A stretch of DNA of 43,470 nt from assembly GCA_028818775.1 (NCBI GenBank), contig JAPPNE010000017.1:1-43470 (forward strand), written 5' to 3'. This document shows positions 32,915 to 41,261 of the stretch, one piece after another. Positions within the stretch are counted from its first letter, which is position 1; each line of letters begins with the position of its first letter. The notes beneath the pieces were generated by a model that saw only the letters and a program-made list of their open reading frames with translations, did not search any database and was not told the origin of the DNA. This stretch comes from Deltaproteobacteria bacterium. GTDB taxonomy: Bacteria > Desulfobacterota > Binatia > UBA9968 > JAJDTQ01. The translations under genes and the position numbers were made by a program.

Positions 32915-33919
32915 ATGCGCTACGAACGCCTTGCAGAAATCCTCCGCCTGGCTACTCACCTCCAAGGAAGCCCCGGCGGACTGACCACCGCAGACATCCA
33001 AGAGGAGTTCTCCGTCAGTCGGCGCACGGCGGAGCGGATGCGTGACGCCGTTGAGGCGGTCTTCGGACCGCTGGAGACCGTAGACGTGGAGACCGGCGAC
33101 CGGCGCATTCGGTGGCGACTTCGGTCGCGCGCCCTCCATCCCTTTGTTCAAATCTCACCCGACGAGTTGGCGGACATCGAGGCGGCGGCCGGAAGCCTGG
33201 GCAATGCCGGCCTCGCGGAAGGTGCCGGCAAGGTCCGCGACCTCGCGGTCAAGCTGCGGGCAGCATCGCGGCGCCACTCCCCCGAAGAGTTCCACAGCGC
33301 CCTGACCAGCCTCATGGAGGCGGAAGGGCTTGCCATGCGTGCTGGCCCGAGGGAATGTCTTGAAGAGGGACTTCTTTCGCTCGTGCGGGATGCGATCACG
33401 GCGCGCCGCAAGATCGAGTTTGACTACCTTTCTCGAGGAACGGGACGGCGGCGACGGCGGCGGGTGCGGCCTTACGGAGTGCTCTACGGCAACCGCGCGT
33501 TCCTGGTGGGGCGAACGGATCGCGGAAAGGATCCCATGCTCTGGCGCCTCGCCAACGTGACTCAGGCCAGGATCACTGACGAAACATTTGAGCGCGAACC
33601 GGCGTTCAACCTGCGGCGCTATGCCGAGCGTTCATTCGGCACCTTCCAGGAGAAACCCGTCGATGTTGTGCTCCGCTTCGATGCCGACGTAGCGCCGGAC
33701 GCCAAGGCGTTTCGATTCCATCCAAGCCAGACGACTATCGAGAGCGGTGACGGTTCCCTGACAGTACGCTTCAGGGCCGGAGGCACCGAGGAAATCTGCT
33801 GGCATCTGGTGACTTGGGGGGAGAGCGTGACCGTGCTGGAGCCCTCCAGCCTCCGCCAGCGGCTAGCGGCAATGTGTTCCTCGCTTGCCGCCCACCATCG
33901 TGAACAGGCATCCCAATGA
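32915..33919 (+). CDS. WYL-domain transcriptional regulator
   Basis: A 334-residue regulator. A winged helix-turn-helix of the HTH_11 type occupies about 1-65 (GGLTTADIQEEFSVSRRTAERMRDAVEAVF). The WYL domain follows around 150-260 with REKIEFDYLSRG-like sequence (KIEFDYLSRGTGRRR), RPYGVLYGNRAFLVG and WRLANVTQARITDE; the C-terminal WCX region runs to the end. WYL proteins sense nucleotides or nucleic acid and control defence islands in many bacteria, which fits the gene order here. It follows the hypothetical gene by 73 bases and may autoregulate the island. Confidence 0.9.
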   Translation: MRYERLAEILRLATHLQGSPGGLTTADIQEEFSVSRRTAERMRDAVEAVFGPLETVDVETGDRRIRWRLRSRALHPFVQISPDELADIEAAAGSLGNAGLAEGAGKVRDLAVKLRAASRRHSPEEFHSALTSLMEAEGLAMRAGPRECLEEGLLSLVRDAITARRKIEFDYLSRGTGRRRRRRVRPYGVLYGNRAFLVGRTDRGKDPMLWRLANVTQARITDETFEREPAFNLRRYAERSFGTFQEKPVDVVLRFDADVAPDAKAFRFHPSQTTIESGDGSLTVRFRAGGTEEICWHLVTWGESVTVLEPSSLRQRLAAMCSSLAAHHREQASQ

Positions 33920-33991
33920 AAATGGCCGGAATCGGGCGAGGCCCATCAATCGCCGATAGTCGTTAGCAAAGGGAATTCTATACTTGACTAA

Positions 33992-34207
33992 TCAACCGGA
34001 CTTGATCCTCAAGTATCCCTCCCGAATTGCAGCCTCAAGGAGCTGGGGTAGAGCTTCCACCGGAACTTCGCCCCCACGAGCCATTTTGCCGTTCTTGTCC
34101 GGCCATGCGAACTTCGCGGAGCTGTCTGAGCTGTCCCATGATGAGTCCCCCAAGTGAATTTCGCAGTTCGTCCAACCCCTCGCCTTTTCCTTGTGCCTTG
34201 CTCTCAT
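33992..34207 (-). CDS. small conserved-looking protein of unknown function
   Basis: A 71-residue product starting at ATG 34207 behind GGAGGGAGAG, an excellent ribosome site five bases away; an upstream in-frame extension to 34261 lacks such a site. The C-terminal half WPDKNGKMARGGEVPVEALP and LLEAAIREGYL has the look of a conserved domain, with an amphipathic helix at the end, and a Trp/Asp/Ser-rich part before it. I cannot name a family. It lies just past the WYL gene on the opposite strand, so it may be the last cargo gene of the island or an independent gene. Confidence 0.5.
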   Translation of the reverse strand: MRARHKEKARGWTNCEIHLGDSSWDSSDSSAKFAWPDKNGKMARGGEVPVEALPQLLEAAIREGYLRIKSG

Positions 34208-34292
34208 AGTCTCTCCCTCCGTTGCGCAACAGCCGGCCCAACCTTGCACAGGCTTTCTCAACCTCGTGCGTGTAGCGTTCCGCGATAGTTCC

Positions 34293-35969
34293 CTACGGCT
34301 TCAGATCCCCCTCCTCAAACGAAATCGGCCTGACCACAGGCTTCACCCCATCCCCGTCCTTCTCCACCGAGATCCAGTTGAGGCAGTTCCTGTCGTCCCG
34401 CTCCGGGTAGTCGTCGCGGGTGTGCTGGCCGCGGGATTCCTTGCGTTCCAGGGCGCAGGCGGCGACCATCTCGCCGACCCAGGAGAGGTTGGCGCATTCC
34501 AGGGACTTGATGAGGTCGCGGAGGTTGTCGGCCTTGAGACGCGGGACCTTTTCGCTGCGGATTTCCCGGAAGCGTTCTACCCCGGAGGTGAGGCCGGGCT
34601 CGTTGCGCACCACGCCGGTGCTCTCCCAGGCGATGTCCTTGATTTCCTCGTGCAGCTCGGTGGGGTCCAGTCCGTTCTCGCCCTTGAAGGCTTCGATTCG
34701 TGCGACCTCGGCGGACAGCTCGGCCGGGTCCACCTCTCCCATCTCGGCGTCCGCACCGTAGATGGCCGCGTACTTCCCCGACCGCGCCCCCAGCGCGAAT
34801 GCGCTGGCGATGGCGTTGCCGCTGAGGCGGTTGGAGCCGTGGGTTCCGGTGGCGGACTCGCCCGAGGCGTACAAGCCCTCCACTCCGGCCACCTCGCAGC
34901 GTTCGTTGATGTCGAGGCCGCCCAGGAAGGTGTGCAGCGCGGGCACCCACTCGAAGCGGTCGGAGCGGGGGTTGACGCCGGCCTTGCCGAGCTTGGGGGT
35001 GTACTCGAACTGGATCTCGTCGTCCCATTTCTCGTCCGGGATGTAGGACGGATCCAGGCAGACGGGGCCGCGCCCTTCGAGCATTTCCTTGTAGGTGGCG
35101 CCCACCAGGATGGCGCGGGTGGTGCCCTCCAGACGCTCGGGGTCGTATTTCTCCAGGAACCGCTCGTTCAGGGCGTTGAAGAAACGGCCGCCTTTGCTGG
35201 TGAACGGCGACAGGCCGGCCATGGAGATGGCCTCGCCGCCCGGGGCCGGGATCAGCGTAAATTCCAGGAACTCCAGGTTGGCCAGGGGTGCGCCGATGTC
35301 GAAGGCCGTCACGTAGGCGTCGCCGGTGGTGAGGAAGTTGGCGCTGGTGTACTTCTGGATGCCGATGGCGCTGCCCGCGGCCAGCACCACGGCGCGGGCG
35401 CGGTACGCGTGGTAGGTGCCTTTCTGGACGTTGATGCCGAAGGCGCCGGTGACCCGCCCGTTGTGCCGCAGGAGTTTGGTGACCATGGTCCACTGGTGCA
35501 CCTGCACCTCGCGGTTGAAGACCTCCTTGCGGAGGGAGCCCAGCATGCCCACGCTGCCGCCCACCGGCGGGCAACTGCGCGCGTAGGAGCTTCCCAGGCG
35601 CTTTTCCTGGTAGAACTGCTTGCCGTCCGGGGTCTTCTTGAAGTGCAGCCCCATCTCTTCCAGCTCGATGACCCGGTCGGTGACCTCGTCGACGATGGCG
35701 CGGACGATCTTCTGGTTGGGGATGAAATCGCCGCCCACGATGGTGTCGCGGAAGTGTTGGTCCTTGCTATCGCGGGGGTCGGCGTGGGCGAAGGCCGCCT
35801 GGGGGACGCCGCCGGAGGTGGGGCTGGAGCCGCTGCGCCCGAGCCGCCCCTTGTCCACCAGCACCACGTCCATGTTGCGCTTGGAGGCCTCCAGTGCCGC
35901 CATGCACGCGGCCAGGCCGCCGCCGATGATGAGGACGTCGCAGTCGGTGGTGGGGACGGCGTCGCTCAT
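34293..35969 (-). CDS. FAD-dependent oxidoreductase, fumarate reductase/succinate dehydrogenase flavoprotein type
   Basis: A 558-residue flavoprotein. The N-terminal dinucleotide motif CDVLIIGGGLAACMAALEA binds FAD; later SGGVPQAAFAHADP, VVLAAGSAIG and GLYASGESATGTHGSNRL are typical of the FRD/SDH/aspartate oxidase/AprA flavoproteins. A C-terminal helical domain (WESTGVVRNEPGL) follows. The start ATG 35969 overlaps the ferredoxin stop (ATGA), so electron transfer with that small protein is likely, similar to AprBA-type pairs. Which dicarboxylate or sulfur compound it acts on is unknown. No membrane anchor gene is adjacent. Confidence 0.9.
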   Translation of the reverse strand: MSDAVPTTDCDVLIIGGGLAACMAALEASKRNMDVVLVDKGRLGRSGSSPTSGGVPQAAFAHADPRDSKDQHFRDTIVGGDFIPNQKIVRAIVDEVTDRVIELEEMGLHFKKTPDGKQFYQEKRLGSSYARSCPPVGGSVGMLGSLRKEVFNREVQVHQWTMVTKLLRHNGRVTGAFGINVQKGTYHAYRARAVVLAAGSAIGIQKYTSANFLTTGDAYVTAFDIGAPLANLEFLEFTLIPAPGGEAISMAGLSPFTSKGGRFFNALNERFLEKYDPERLEGTTRAILVGATYKEMLEGRGPVCLDPSYIPDEKWDDEIQFEYTPKLGKAGVNPRSDRFEWVPALHTFLGGLDINERCEVAGVEGLYASGESATGTHGSNRLSGNAIASAFALGARSGKYAAIYGADAEMGEVDPAELSAEVARIEAFKGENGLDPTELHEEIKDIAWESTGVVRNEPGLTSGVERFREIRSEKVPRLKADNLRDLIKSLECANLSWVGEMVAACALERKESRGQHTRDDYPERDDRNCLNWISVEKDGDGVKPVVRPISFEEGDLKP

Positions 35970-36205
35970 GTGTCTGCCGAGGGGGTGGGCTCGGTGGCCG
36001 CCACGGCCTTTTTTTTCTTGGGCTGCAGCACCACCTCGATCGCGTCTTCGGGACAGACCAGTTCGCAGAGGAAGCAGTTGACGCAGTACTTGTTGCCGAA
36101 GGGGAAGACCTTGTCCTTCTTGTTGGTGAAGCGGAACACGTCGGCGCCGCAGTCGTACACGCAGATGCCGCAGCCGTCGCATTTGTGGGGGTCGACTCGT
36201 ATCAC
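35966..36205 (-). CDS. 2x[4Fe-4S] ferredoxin-type subunit
   Basis: A 79-residue iron-sulfur protein. Two complete C-x2-C-x2-C-x3-C motifs are visible, HKCDGCGICVYDCGADVF at residues 8-25 and YCVNCFLCELVCPEDAI at 40-56. Each first-three-plus-remote cysteine set can hold one 4Fe-4S cluster. A Lys-rich then Ala/Pro tail (KKKKAVAATEPTPSADT) follows. The gene precedes and overlaps the flavoprotein gene, so it is the likely electron carrier of that enzyme. Upstream is the 237-base region to the next operon. Confidence 0.93.
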   Translation of the reverse strand: MIRVDPHKCDGCGICVYDCGADVFRFTNKKDKVFPFGNKYCVNCFLCELVCPEDAIEVVLQPKKKKAVAATEPTPSADT

Positions 36206-36266
36206 GTGTGTTCCCTTCCGGGCGAGTGCCGCATCGTAAGCCGTGTCATGGGGCCGAAGAACGTCG

Positions 36267-36296
36267 TTGACAGCGCGTTCGGGCCTTTGGTATGGC
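36267..36296 (+). promoter_or_regulatory. putative sigma-70-like promoter for the peptide-type importer operon
   Basis: TTGACA (36267-36272) is a perfect -35; TATGGC (36291-36296) is a fair -10 with an 18-base spacer. It points to the binding-protein gene at 36443 and lies in the 237-base divergent gap before the ferredoxin gene. The remainder of that gap contains no gene or repeat I can support. Confidence 0.45.
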
Positions 36297-36442
36297 CTTG
36301 CTCAACCGCGCTCGTGCGCGGGATTTCACGAGAGCGTGACATACGGGGTAGCTATAGCGAAAATCACCGGGTAAGGCCACATCGAATCGCGACACTGGAA
36401 CGCCTGACGCTGGGACACCAGCAGGGAAAGGAGCGAGGGATC

Positions 36443-38014
36443 ATGAGGGAAATCGATCGACGCACGTTTCTCAAGGGGATCGGGGTCGTGGGCGGCACGG
36501 CCATCGGCCTGAGCGCGCTGCATCCGTTCGCCATCGGCGCGGAAGGAGACGTCCTGGAGTACGGGTTGGGGGCCGCGGACATCCGCCGTCTCGATCCCAT
36601 GGCCGGACCCAACTCGACCGACAAGACCGTGCTGGAGCACGTGTACCGGGGGCTCGTGCGGCCGGTGCCCGGCGAGGTGAACGCGGAACGGTTCGAGCCC
36701 GATCTGGCGGAGAGCTGGGAGTCCTCGGGCGATCTCAAGACCTGGGACTTCAAGCTGAGGAAGGGGGTCGAGTTCCACGGCGGCTTCGGCGAGTTCACGG
36801 CGGACGACGTGGCCTTCTCGCTGAATCGCGCCAGGAACAGGAAGACCAGCATCTACGCCAAGTTCTACAAGCAGTTCGACGACGTCAAGGCGTTGGACAA
36901 GCACACGGTCCGCATTACGCTCAAGACTCCGCAGAGCAAGCTCATCCTGTTGCCCAACCTGCTGGGCTGGCAGGGGGGCATGCTCATGAGCCGGAAGGCC
37001 TCCGAGAAGCTCGGCGACAAGGTCAAGACCCATCCCATCGGCACCGGCCCGTTCGCGTTCAAGGAGCACATACCGCAGGAGCGGCTGGTGCTGGTGCGGA
37101 ACGACGGCTACTACCGGGGCAAGCCCGGCATCCGGCAGATCAACTTCCGCTTCCTGCCGGACTCCAGCAGCCGGAACCTCGCCTTCAAGGCCGGGGAGCT
37201 GCACATCATCGAGATGGCCCGGGAGCAGCGCGCCATCGACCAGGTCAAGGGGCCGGGCGTGGCCATCGAGTCTTTCGGCCCGTCCACGGTGGTGAAGCTG
37301 CACATGGACCGGCGGCGCAAGCCGTTGGACGATCTCCGGGTACGCAAGGCCATCGCCCACTCCATCAACCGAGAAGCGCTGGTCCGTTTCATCGGCCCCG
37401 ACGTGGCGTCGCCCCTCAAATCGGTGATCCCGCCGACGTTCGTGGGCGCCCTCAAGGACGTGCCCGAGGAGCTGCGCTACGAATTCAACCCGGAAAAGGC
37501 CAAGCAGCTCCTGGCCGACGCGGGCCTCCCCAAGGGGTTCAAGATCGATCCGGTCTTCATCAGTGAGAAGCCCATGTTCCGGCGCCCCATCGAGGTGCTG
37601 CAGAACCAGATGCAGCAGGTGGGCATCGACATCAATATCAACGTCATCGCCCATCCGGCCTGGCACAAGAAGAACGACGAGGGCAGCAACCCCCTGGTGC
37701 TGCGGGCGGCCACGCGCTTCCCCACCGCGAACTTCATCCTGGAAGAGTTCTTCGCCAAGGGCGCGAAACGGAACTTCTCCCATTTCAACGGCGCGGACCC
37801 GTCCATTCAGAAGGCCAAGGCCGAGATGGACCCGCAGGGGCAGATCGACGCGTGGCAGGACGCCCAGGTCAAGATCCTGGAGGACCTGGCGGCGCTCCCC
37901 ACCCACGAGATCAAGAACGTTTACGCCCGCAAGTCCAGCGTCGACATCGGCTTCAACCTGGTGTCGGACCTGTGCATCTGTGTGCCGCTCAAGTGGGATG
38001 CCAAGATGGGCTAG
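36443..38014 (+). CDS. peptide/nickel-type ABC transporter substrate-binding protein (SBP_bac_5)
   Basis: A 523-residue periplasmic binding protein of the DppA/OppA/NikA family. The start ATG 36443 encodes MREIDRRTFLKGIG, a classical twin-arginine signal, so it is exported folded. The mature core follows with DIRRLDPMAGPNSTDKTVLEH, WDFKLRKGVEFHGG and DDVRV RKAIAHSINR-like SBP_bac_5 signatures around residues 60-310. The ligand could be a peptide, opine, amino-acid derivative or related metabolite. The ornithine cyclodeaminase-family gene and two permeases follow on the same strand. A hairpin at 38043-38072 lies in the gap after this gene. Confidence 0.92.
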   Translation: MREIDRRTFLKGIGVVGGTAIGLSALHPFAIGAEGDVLEYGLGAADIRRLDPMAGPNSTDKTVLEHVYRGLVRPVPGEVNAERFEPDLAESWESSGDLKTWDFKLRKGVEFHGGFGEFTADDVAFSLNRARNRKTSIYAKFYKQFDDVKALDKHTVRITLKTPQSKLILLPNLLGWQGGMLMSRKASEKLGDKVKTHPIGTGPFAFKEHIPQERLVLVRNDGYYRGKPGIRQINFRFLPDSSSRNLAFKAGELHIIEMAREQRAIDQVKGPGVAIESFGPSTVVKLHMDRRRKPLDDLRVRKAIAHSINREALVRFIGPDVASPLKSVIPPTFVGALKDVPEELRYEFNPEKAKQLLADAGLPKGFKIDPVFISEKPMFRRPIEVLQNQMQQVGIDININVIAHPAWHKKNDEGSNPLVLRAATRFPTANFILEEFFAKGAKRNFSHFNGADPSIQKAKAEMDPQGQIDAWQDAQVKILEDLAALPTHEIKNVYARKSSVDIGFNLVSDLCICVPLKWDAKMG

Positions 38015-38042
38015 CGGCCTTTCCCCGGTAATCGGAATGCGC

Positions 38043-38072
38043 TGCAGGGGCGGCCGGCCGGTCGCCCCTGCA
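38043..38072. repeat. GC-rich inverted repeat inside the importer operon
   Basis: TGCAGGGGCG (38043-38052) and CGCCCCTGCA (38063-38072) are a perfect 10-bp inverted repeat around gccggccggt. It lies in the 101-base gap after the binding-protein gene. It may stabilise or end the upstream message, explaining differential expression of binding protein versus permeases, or it may be a REP-like repeat. Confidence 0.7.
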
Positions 38073-38115
38073 CCGAACCACCGCGGCGCAGGTTCCGGGA
38101 GGGCTTGGCGGCACC

Positions 38116-39246
38116 ATGGACAACGACGCCTACGTCACCTACCACGGCAATACCGAGGCGGACCGGGAGATCGCGCAGCGGAGCGTTCTCTTCATCGACA
38201 ACGAGACCGCGGCGCGCGTCCTCACCATGGAGGACACCATCGACGCGGTCGAGGAGTCGTATCGCGAGTGGGGTCTGGGGCGGGCCACCGCCACCCGGGC
38301 GACGCACTCGGTGCCGCGGCCGAACGGGGACGGCTGGTACGCCTGGGACCCCATGGCCTCCGCGCTCCCGAAGATGGACGCGCTCGCCGTCCGCATGAAG
38401 TCGGACATCCTTCCGGCCTCCGGGACCCAGGTCAAGAAGTACTGCGTGGCGCCCGGCAAGTTCTGCGGCCTCATCCTGCTGTTCAGCACTGACGACGGCG
38501 CGCCCCTGGCGATCATGAACGACGGCCACATCCAGCACATGCGCGTGGGGGCCGCCGGCGCCATCAGCGTCAGGCACATGGCCCGCGAGGACGCCGCCGT
38601 CCTGGGCCTCTACGGCACCGCCGGCATGGCCACGGCGCACGCGCTGGCCATCTCCAAGGTGAGGCCCCTCCGCAAGATCCTCGTTTACAGTCCCAACCCG
38701 GAGCACCGGGCGGCCTTCGCGGAACGGACCGGCGCCAACCTGGGAGTCGAGGTGGCGGCCGTGGACGACCCGCGCGGCGTGATGGAGGGCGCGGACATCG
38801 TCGCGGCCTGCACCAACTCGCTGGAGCCCGTGGTCAAGGGGGAGTGGCTGGAGCCCGGCATGCACGTCCTCGCGGTGCTGCCCAACGAGATGGATGACGA
38901 CGTCTTCCGCCGGTGCCACCGCTACGTCTACTCCCGCACGCCCAGGACCGACTACCATGTCGCCGACCCCGAAAGACGCCCGGCCGTGGGCTACGAACCC
39001 ATCGATACGGAGTGGCTGCGACGGGAGAAGCAGCTCATGGGCCGGGAGAAGCGGGTGTTCCTGTCCGACGTGGTGCTCGGGGACCATCCGGGGAGGGGGT
39101 CCAGCGAGGAGGTGACCTGCTTCGTGACCCAGGGCATACCCATCCAGTTCGCGGCCGCGGCCCGCAAGGTCTACGAGGGCGCCCGTGCGCGGGGCCTGGG
39201 CCACGAGCTGCCGCTGAGCTGGTTTCTTCAGGACATCAGCGACTGA
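38116..39246 (+). CDS. ornithine cyclodeaminase / mu-crystallin family protein
   Basis: A 376-residue NAD(P)-dependent enzyme of the ornithine cyclodeaminase/alanine dehydrogenase/ketimine reductase family. Typical features: FIDNETAARVLTMEDTIDAVEE at the start, KYCVAPGKFCGLILLF and DDGAPLAIMNDGHIQHMRVGA, then the Rossmann motif GLYGTAGMATAHALAISKV. The last third carries GADIVAACTNSLEPVVKGEWL. It starts at ATG 38116 and is followed by permease genes 10 bases later. It could act on the amino acid or imine imported by this operon. The exact reaction is unknown. Confidence 0.9.
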   Translation: MDNDAYVTYHGNTEADREIAQRSVLFIDNETAARVLTMEDTIDAVEESYREWGLGRATATRATHSVPRPNGDGWYAWDPMASALPKMDALAVRMKSDILPASGTQVKKYCVAPGKFCGLILLFSTDDGAPLAIMNDGHIQHMRVGAAGAISVRHMAREDAAVLGLYGTAGMATAHALAISKVRPLRKILVYSPNPEHRAAFAERTGANLGVEVAAVDDPRGVMEGADIVAACTNSLEPVVKGEWLEPGMHVLAVLPNEMDDDVFRRCHRYVYSRTPRTDYHVADPERRPAVGYEPIDTEWLRREKQLMGREKRVFLSDVVLGDHPGRGSSEEVTCFVTQGIPIQFAAAARKVYEGARARGLGHELPLSWFLQDISD

Positions 39247-39256
39247 TCGGGCGGAG

Positions 39257-40198
39257 ATGAGCAGCTATATCGTGCGCAGGACCCTTTGGGCCATCCCCAC
39301 CATGCTGGGGGTCATGGTCTTCATCTTCGTGGTGATGCGGATCCTGCCCGGCGACCCCGCCTATGCCATCCTGGGGGACGAGGCGCCACCGGAAGCCCTG
39401 GAGCAGTTCCGGCGGAGCTGGGGCCTCCACGAACCGCTCTGGATCCAGTTCCGGGACTATGTCTGGGGCCTCCTGCGGGGCGACCTCGGCATCTCCATGG
39501 CCAACCGCAGGCCCATCCTGCCGCAGATTCTGCGTGCCCTGCCGTACACGCTGGACCTCGCCGTCTCCGGACTGGCGGTGGGCCTGCTGCTGGGCATTCC
39601 CCTGGGAATCCTCACCGCGCGGCGGCGCAACACCATGACGGACTACTGCGCCAGGGTGCTCTCGCTGGCGGGCATCTCCACGCCGTCCTTCTACCTCGGC
39701 ATCCTGCTGATCTTCTTCTTCGCCTATCAGACGCGCCTCTTCCCGGTCATCGGCGCGGGCGACCTGAACGACCCCTGGGACCGTCTGCACCACTTGGTGC
39801 TGCCGGCGCTCAGCGTGGGGCTGGCCATGATGTCGTACATCACCCGCGTCACCCGGTCCGCCCTGCTCGAGGTCATCAACATGGAGTACGTGCGCACCGC
39901 CCGGGCCAAGGGGCTCAAGGAGCACTGGGTGATGTACAAGCACGCGCTGCGGAACGCCCTGATGCCGGTGGTGTCGGTGGTCGGCATCTACACCGGCATC
40001 CTCATCGGCAGCTCCATCCTGGTCACCATCGTCTTCAACCGGCCGGGCCTGGGGAAGCTCATGGTCGGCGGCATCAACACCCATGACTACCTAATGCTCC
40101 AGGCGGTGATGACGTTCTATGCCGGGATCATCGTGCTGGTGAACCTGTTGACCGACCTGACCTACGCTCTCATCGATCCGCGGATCCGGTACAAGTGA
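39257..40198 (+). CDS. peptide-type ABC transporter permease (DppB-like)
   Basis: A 313-residue inner-membrane permease of the DppB/OppB family (BPD_transp_1). The N-terminus YIVRRTLWAIPTMLGVMVFI and loop RILPGDPAYAILGDEAPPE are typical, as is the EAA-like loop in VRTARAKGLKEHWVMYKHAL. The C-terminal stretch VIFNRPGLGKLM-like (FNRPGLGKLMVGG) and ALIDPRIRYK is a hallmark. It starts 10 bases after the cyclodeaminase-like gene and its stop overlaps the second permease (GTGA). The pair forms the channel. The two ATPase genes that normally follow are missing from this strand. Confidence 0.92.
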   Translation: MSSYIVRRTLWAIPTMLGVMVFIFVVMRILPGDPAYAILGDEAPPEALEQFRRSWGLHEPLWIQFRDYVWGLLRGDLGISMANRRPILPQILRALPYTLDLAVSGLAVGLLLGIPLGILTARRRNTMTDYCARVLSLAGISTPSFYLGILLIFFFAYQTRLFPVIGAGDLNDPWDRLHHLVLPALSVGLAMMSYITRVTRSALLEVINMEYVRTARAKGLKEHWVMYKHALRNALMPVVSVVGIYTGILIGSSILVTIVFNRPGLGKLMVGGINTHDYLMLQAVMTFYAGIIVLVNLLTDLTYALIDPRIRYK

Positions 40199-41118
40199 AC
40201 CAAACCATGAACGCCGATACGCAAGAACCCGTGAGCGCCGATACCCTGGAACCCGTGAGCGCCCAGGTCTCGTCCGGCAGCCGCCGGCGCCGCAGGATGT
40301 GGCGCGCCATGAAGCGCAACAAGACCACGCTGGTGGGGCTTGTCCTGACCACGCTGATCCTGCTGGTGGCCCTGTTCGCCCCGTGGCTGGTCCCCTTCGA
40401 TCCGGTCCAGCAGAACCTCATGAAGGGAGACATGCCGCCCGGAGCGGAGCACGTGCTGGGCACGGACAGCTTCGGCCGGGACGTGCTCTCGCGCATCATC
40501 ATGGGGGCGCGCGTGTCCCTGGGCATCGCCCTGTCCGCGGTGGGCATGGCGCTGATCTTCGGCAGCACCCTCGGCGTGGTCGCGGGCTACAAGGGCGGCG
40601 CCATCGATACCGCCACGGTCCGGCTGACGGACCTCTTGATGACCTTCCCCACGACGATCCTCGGGCTGATGGTGCTGGCCGTCCTGGGCTCCGGCATGGT
40701 GAACCTCTCCATTGCCATCGCCATCGCCATCACGCCGCGCTTCGCCCGCATCGCCCGCGGCTCCGCCATCGCGCTCCGGGAGCGGGACTTCATCCAGGGA
40801 GCCCGGGCCCTCGGCATGAGCGACGCGCGCATCATCTGCAAGCACGTGCTGCCCAACATCTCCAACGAAGTGCTCGTGGTCGCGAGCCTGTGGACCGCCA
40901 CCGCCATCCTCCAGGAAGCCAACCTGAGCTTCATCGGCCTCGGCGTGAAGCCGCCCACCCCCAGTTGGGGCGGCATGATCCGCGACGGCGTCAACCAACT
41001 CCTCAACCAGCCCTGGCTCTCCATCGCCCCCGGCGCCGCCATCTTCGCCGTGGTCCTCGCCTTCAACATGATCGGCGACGGGCTGAGGGACATCCTCGAT
41101 CCGAGGACCATGGATTGA
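40195..41118 (+). CDS. peptide-type ABC transporter permease (DppC-like)
   Basis: A 307-residue inner-membrane permease of the DppC/OppC family. It has the LGTDSFGRDVLSRIIMGARVSL motif near residue 85, the EAA loop in IQGARALGMSDARIICKHVLPN, and ends NMIGDGLRDILDPR. GTG 40195 overlaps the stop of the previous gene; ATG 40207 is also possible. The first 25 residues contain a 24-bp tandem duplication (40213-40260) encoding two copies of ADT.EPVS. After it, the strand changes. It pairs with the DppB-like protein and needs ATPases supplied elsewhere. Confidence 0.92.
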   Translation: MNQTMNADTQEPVSADTLEPVSAQVSSGSRRRRRMWRAMKRNKTTLVGLVLTTLILLVALFAPWLVPFDPVQQNLMKGDMPPGAEHVLGTDSFGRDVLSRIIMGARVSLGIALSAVGMALIFGSTLGVVAGYKGGAIDTATVRLTDLLMTFPTTILGLMVLAVLGSGMVNLSIAIAIAITPRFARIARGSAIALRERDFIQGARALGMSDARIICKHVLPNISNEVLVVASLWTATAILQEANLSFIGLGVKPPTPSWGGMIRDGVNQLLNQPWLSIAPGAAIFAVVLAFNMIGDGLRDILDPRTMD

Positions 41119-41151
41119 AGCAGCGCCTTGCGAGAAGGCTGAGATTGCGGG

Positions 41152-41180
41152 CCAAGGTTATCTGATTTGGATAACCTTGG
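41152..41180. terminator. perfect 11-bp stem-loop after importer operon
   Basis: CCAAGGTTATC (41152-41162) and GATAACCTTGG (41170-41180) form a perfect stem with a 7-base loop, 34 bases after the DppC-like stop. There is no T-run after it, so it may be a factor-assisted terminator or message-stabilising structure rather than an intrinsic terminator. Confidence 0.5.
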
Positions 41181-41234
41181 GTAACTTCACTTGAAATGGG
41201 CCGATGATCGAGGTCCTGAACTACAAGGAAGCAC

Positions 41235-41252
41235 CGAACCGGGGCCGGTTCG
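41235..41252. terminator. small stem-loop at the end of the minus-strand gene
   Basis: CGAACCG (41235-41241), loop GGGC, CGGTTCG (41246-41252) form a 7-bp stem ten bases beyond the DUF6062-like gene stop on the minus strand. Weak terminator candidate. Confidence 0.35.
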
Positions 41253-41261
41253 CGAGGCCGG

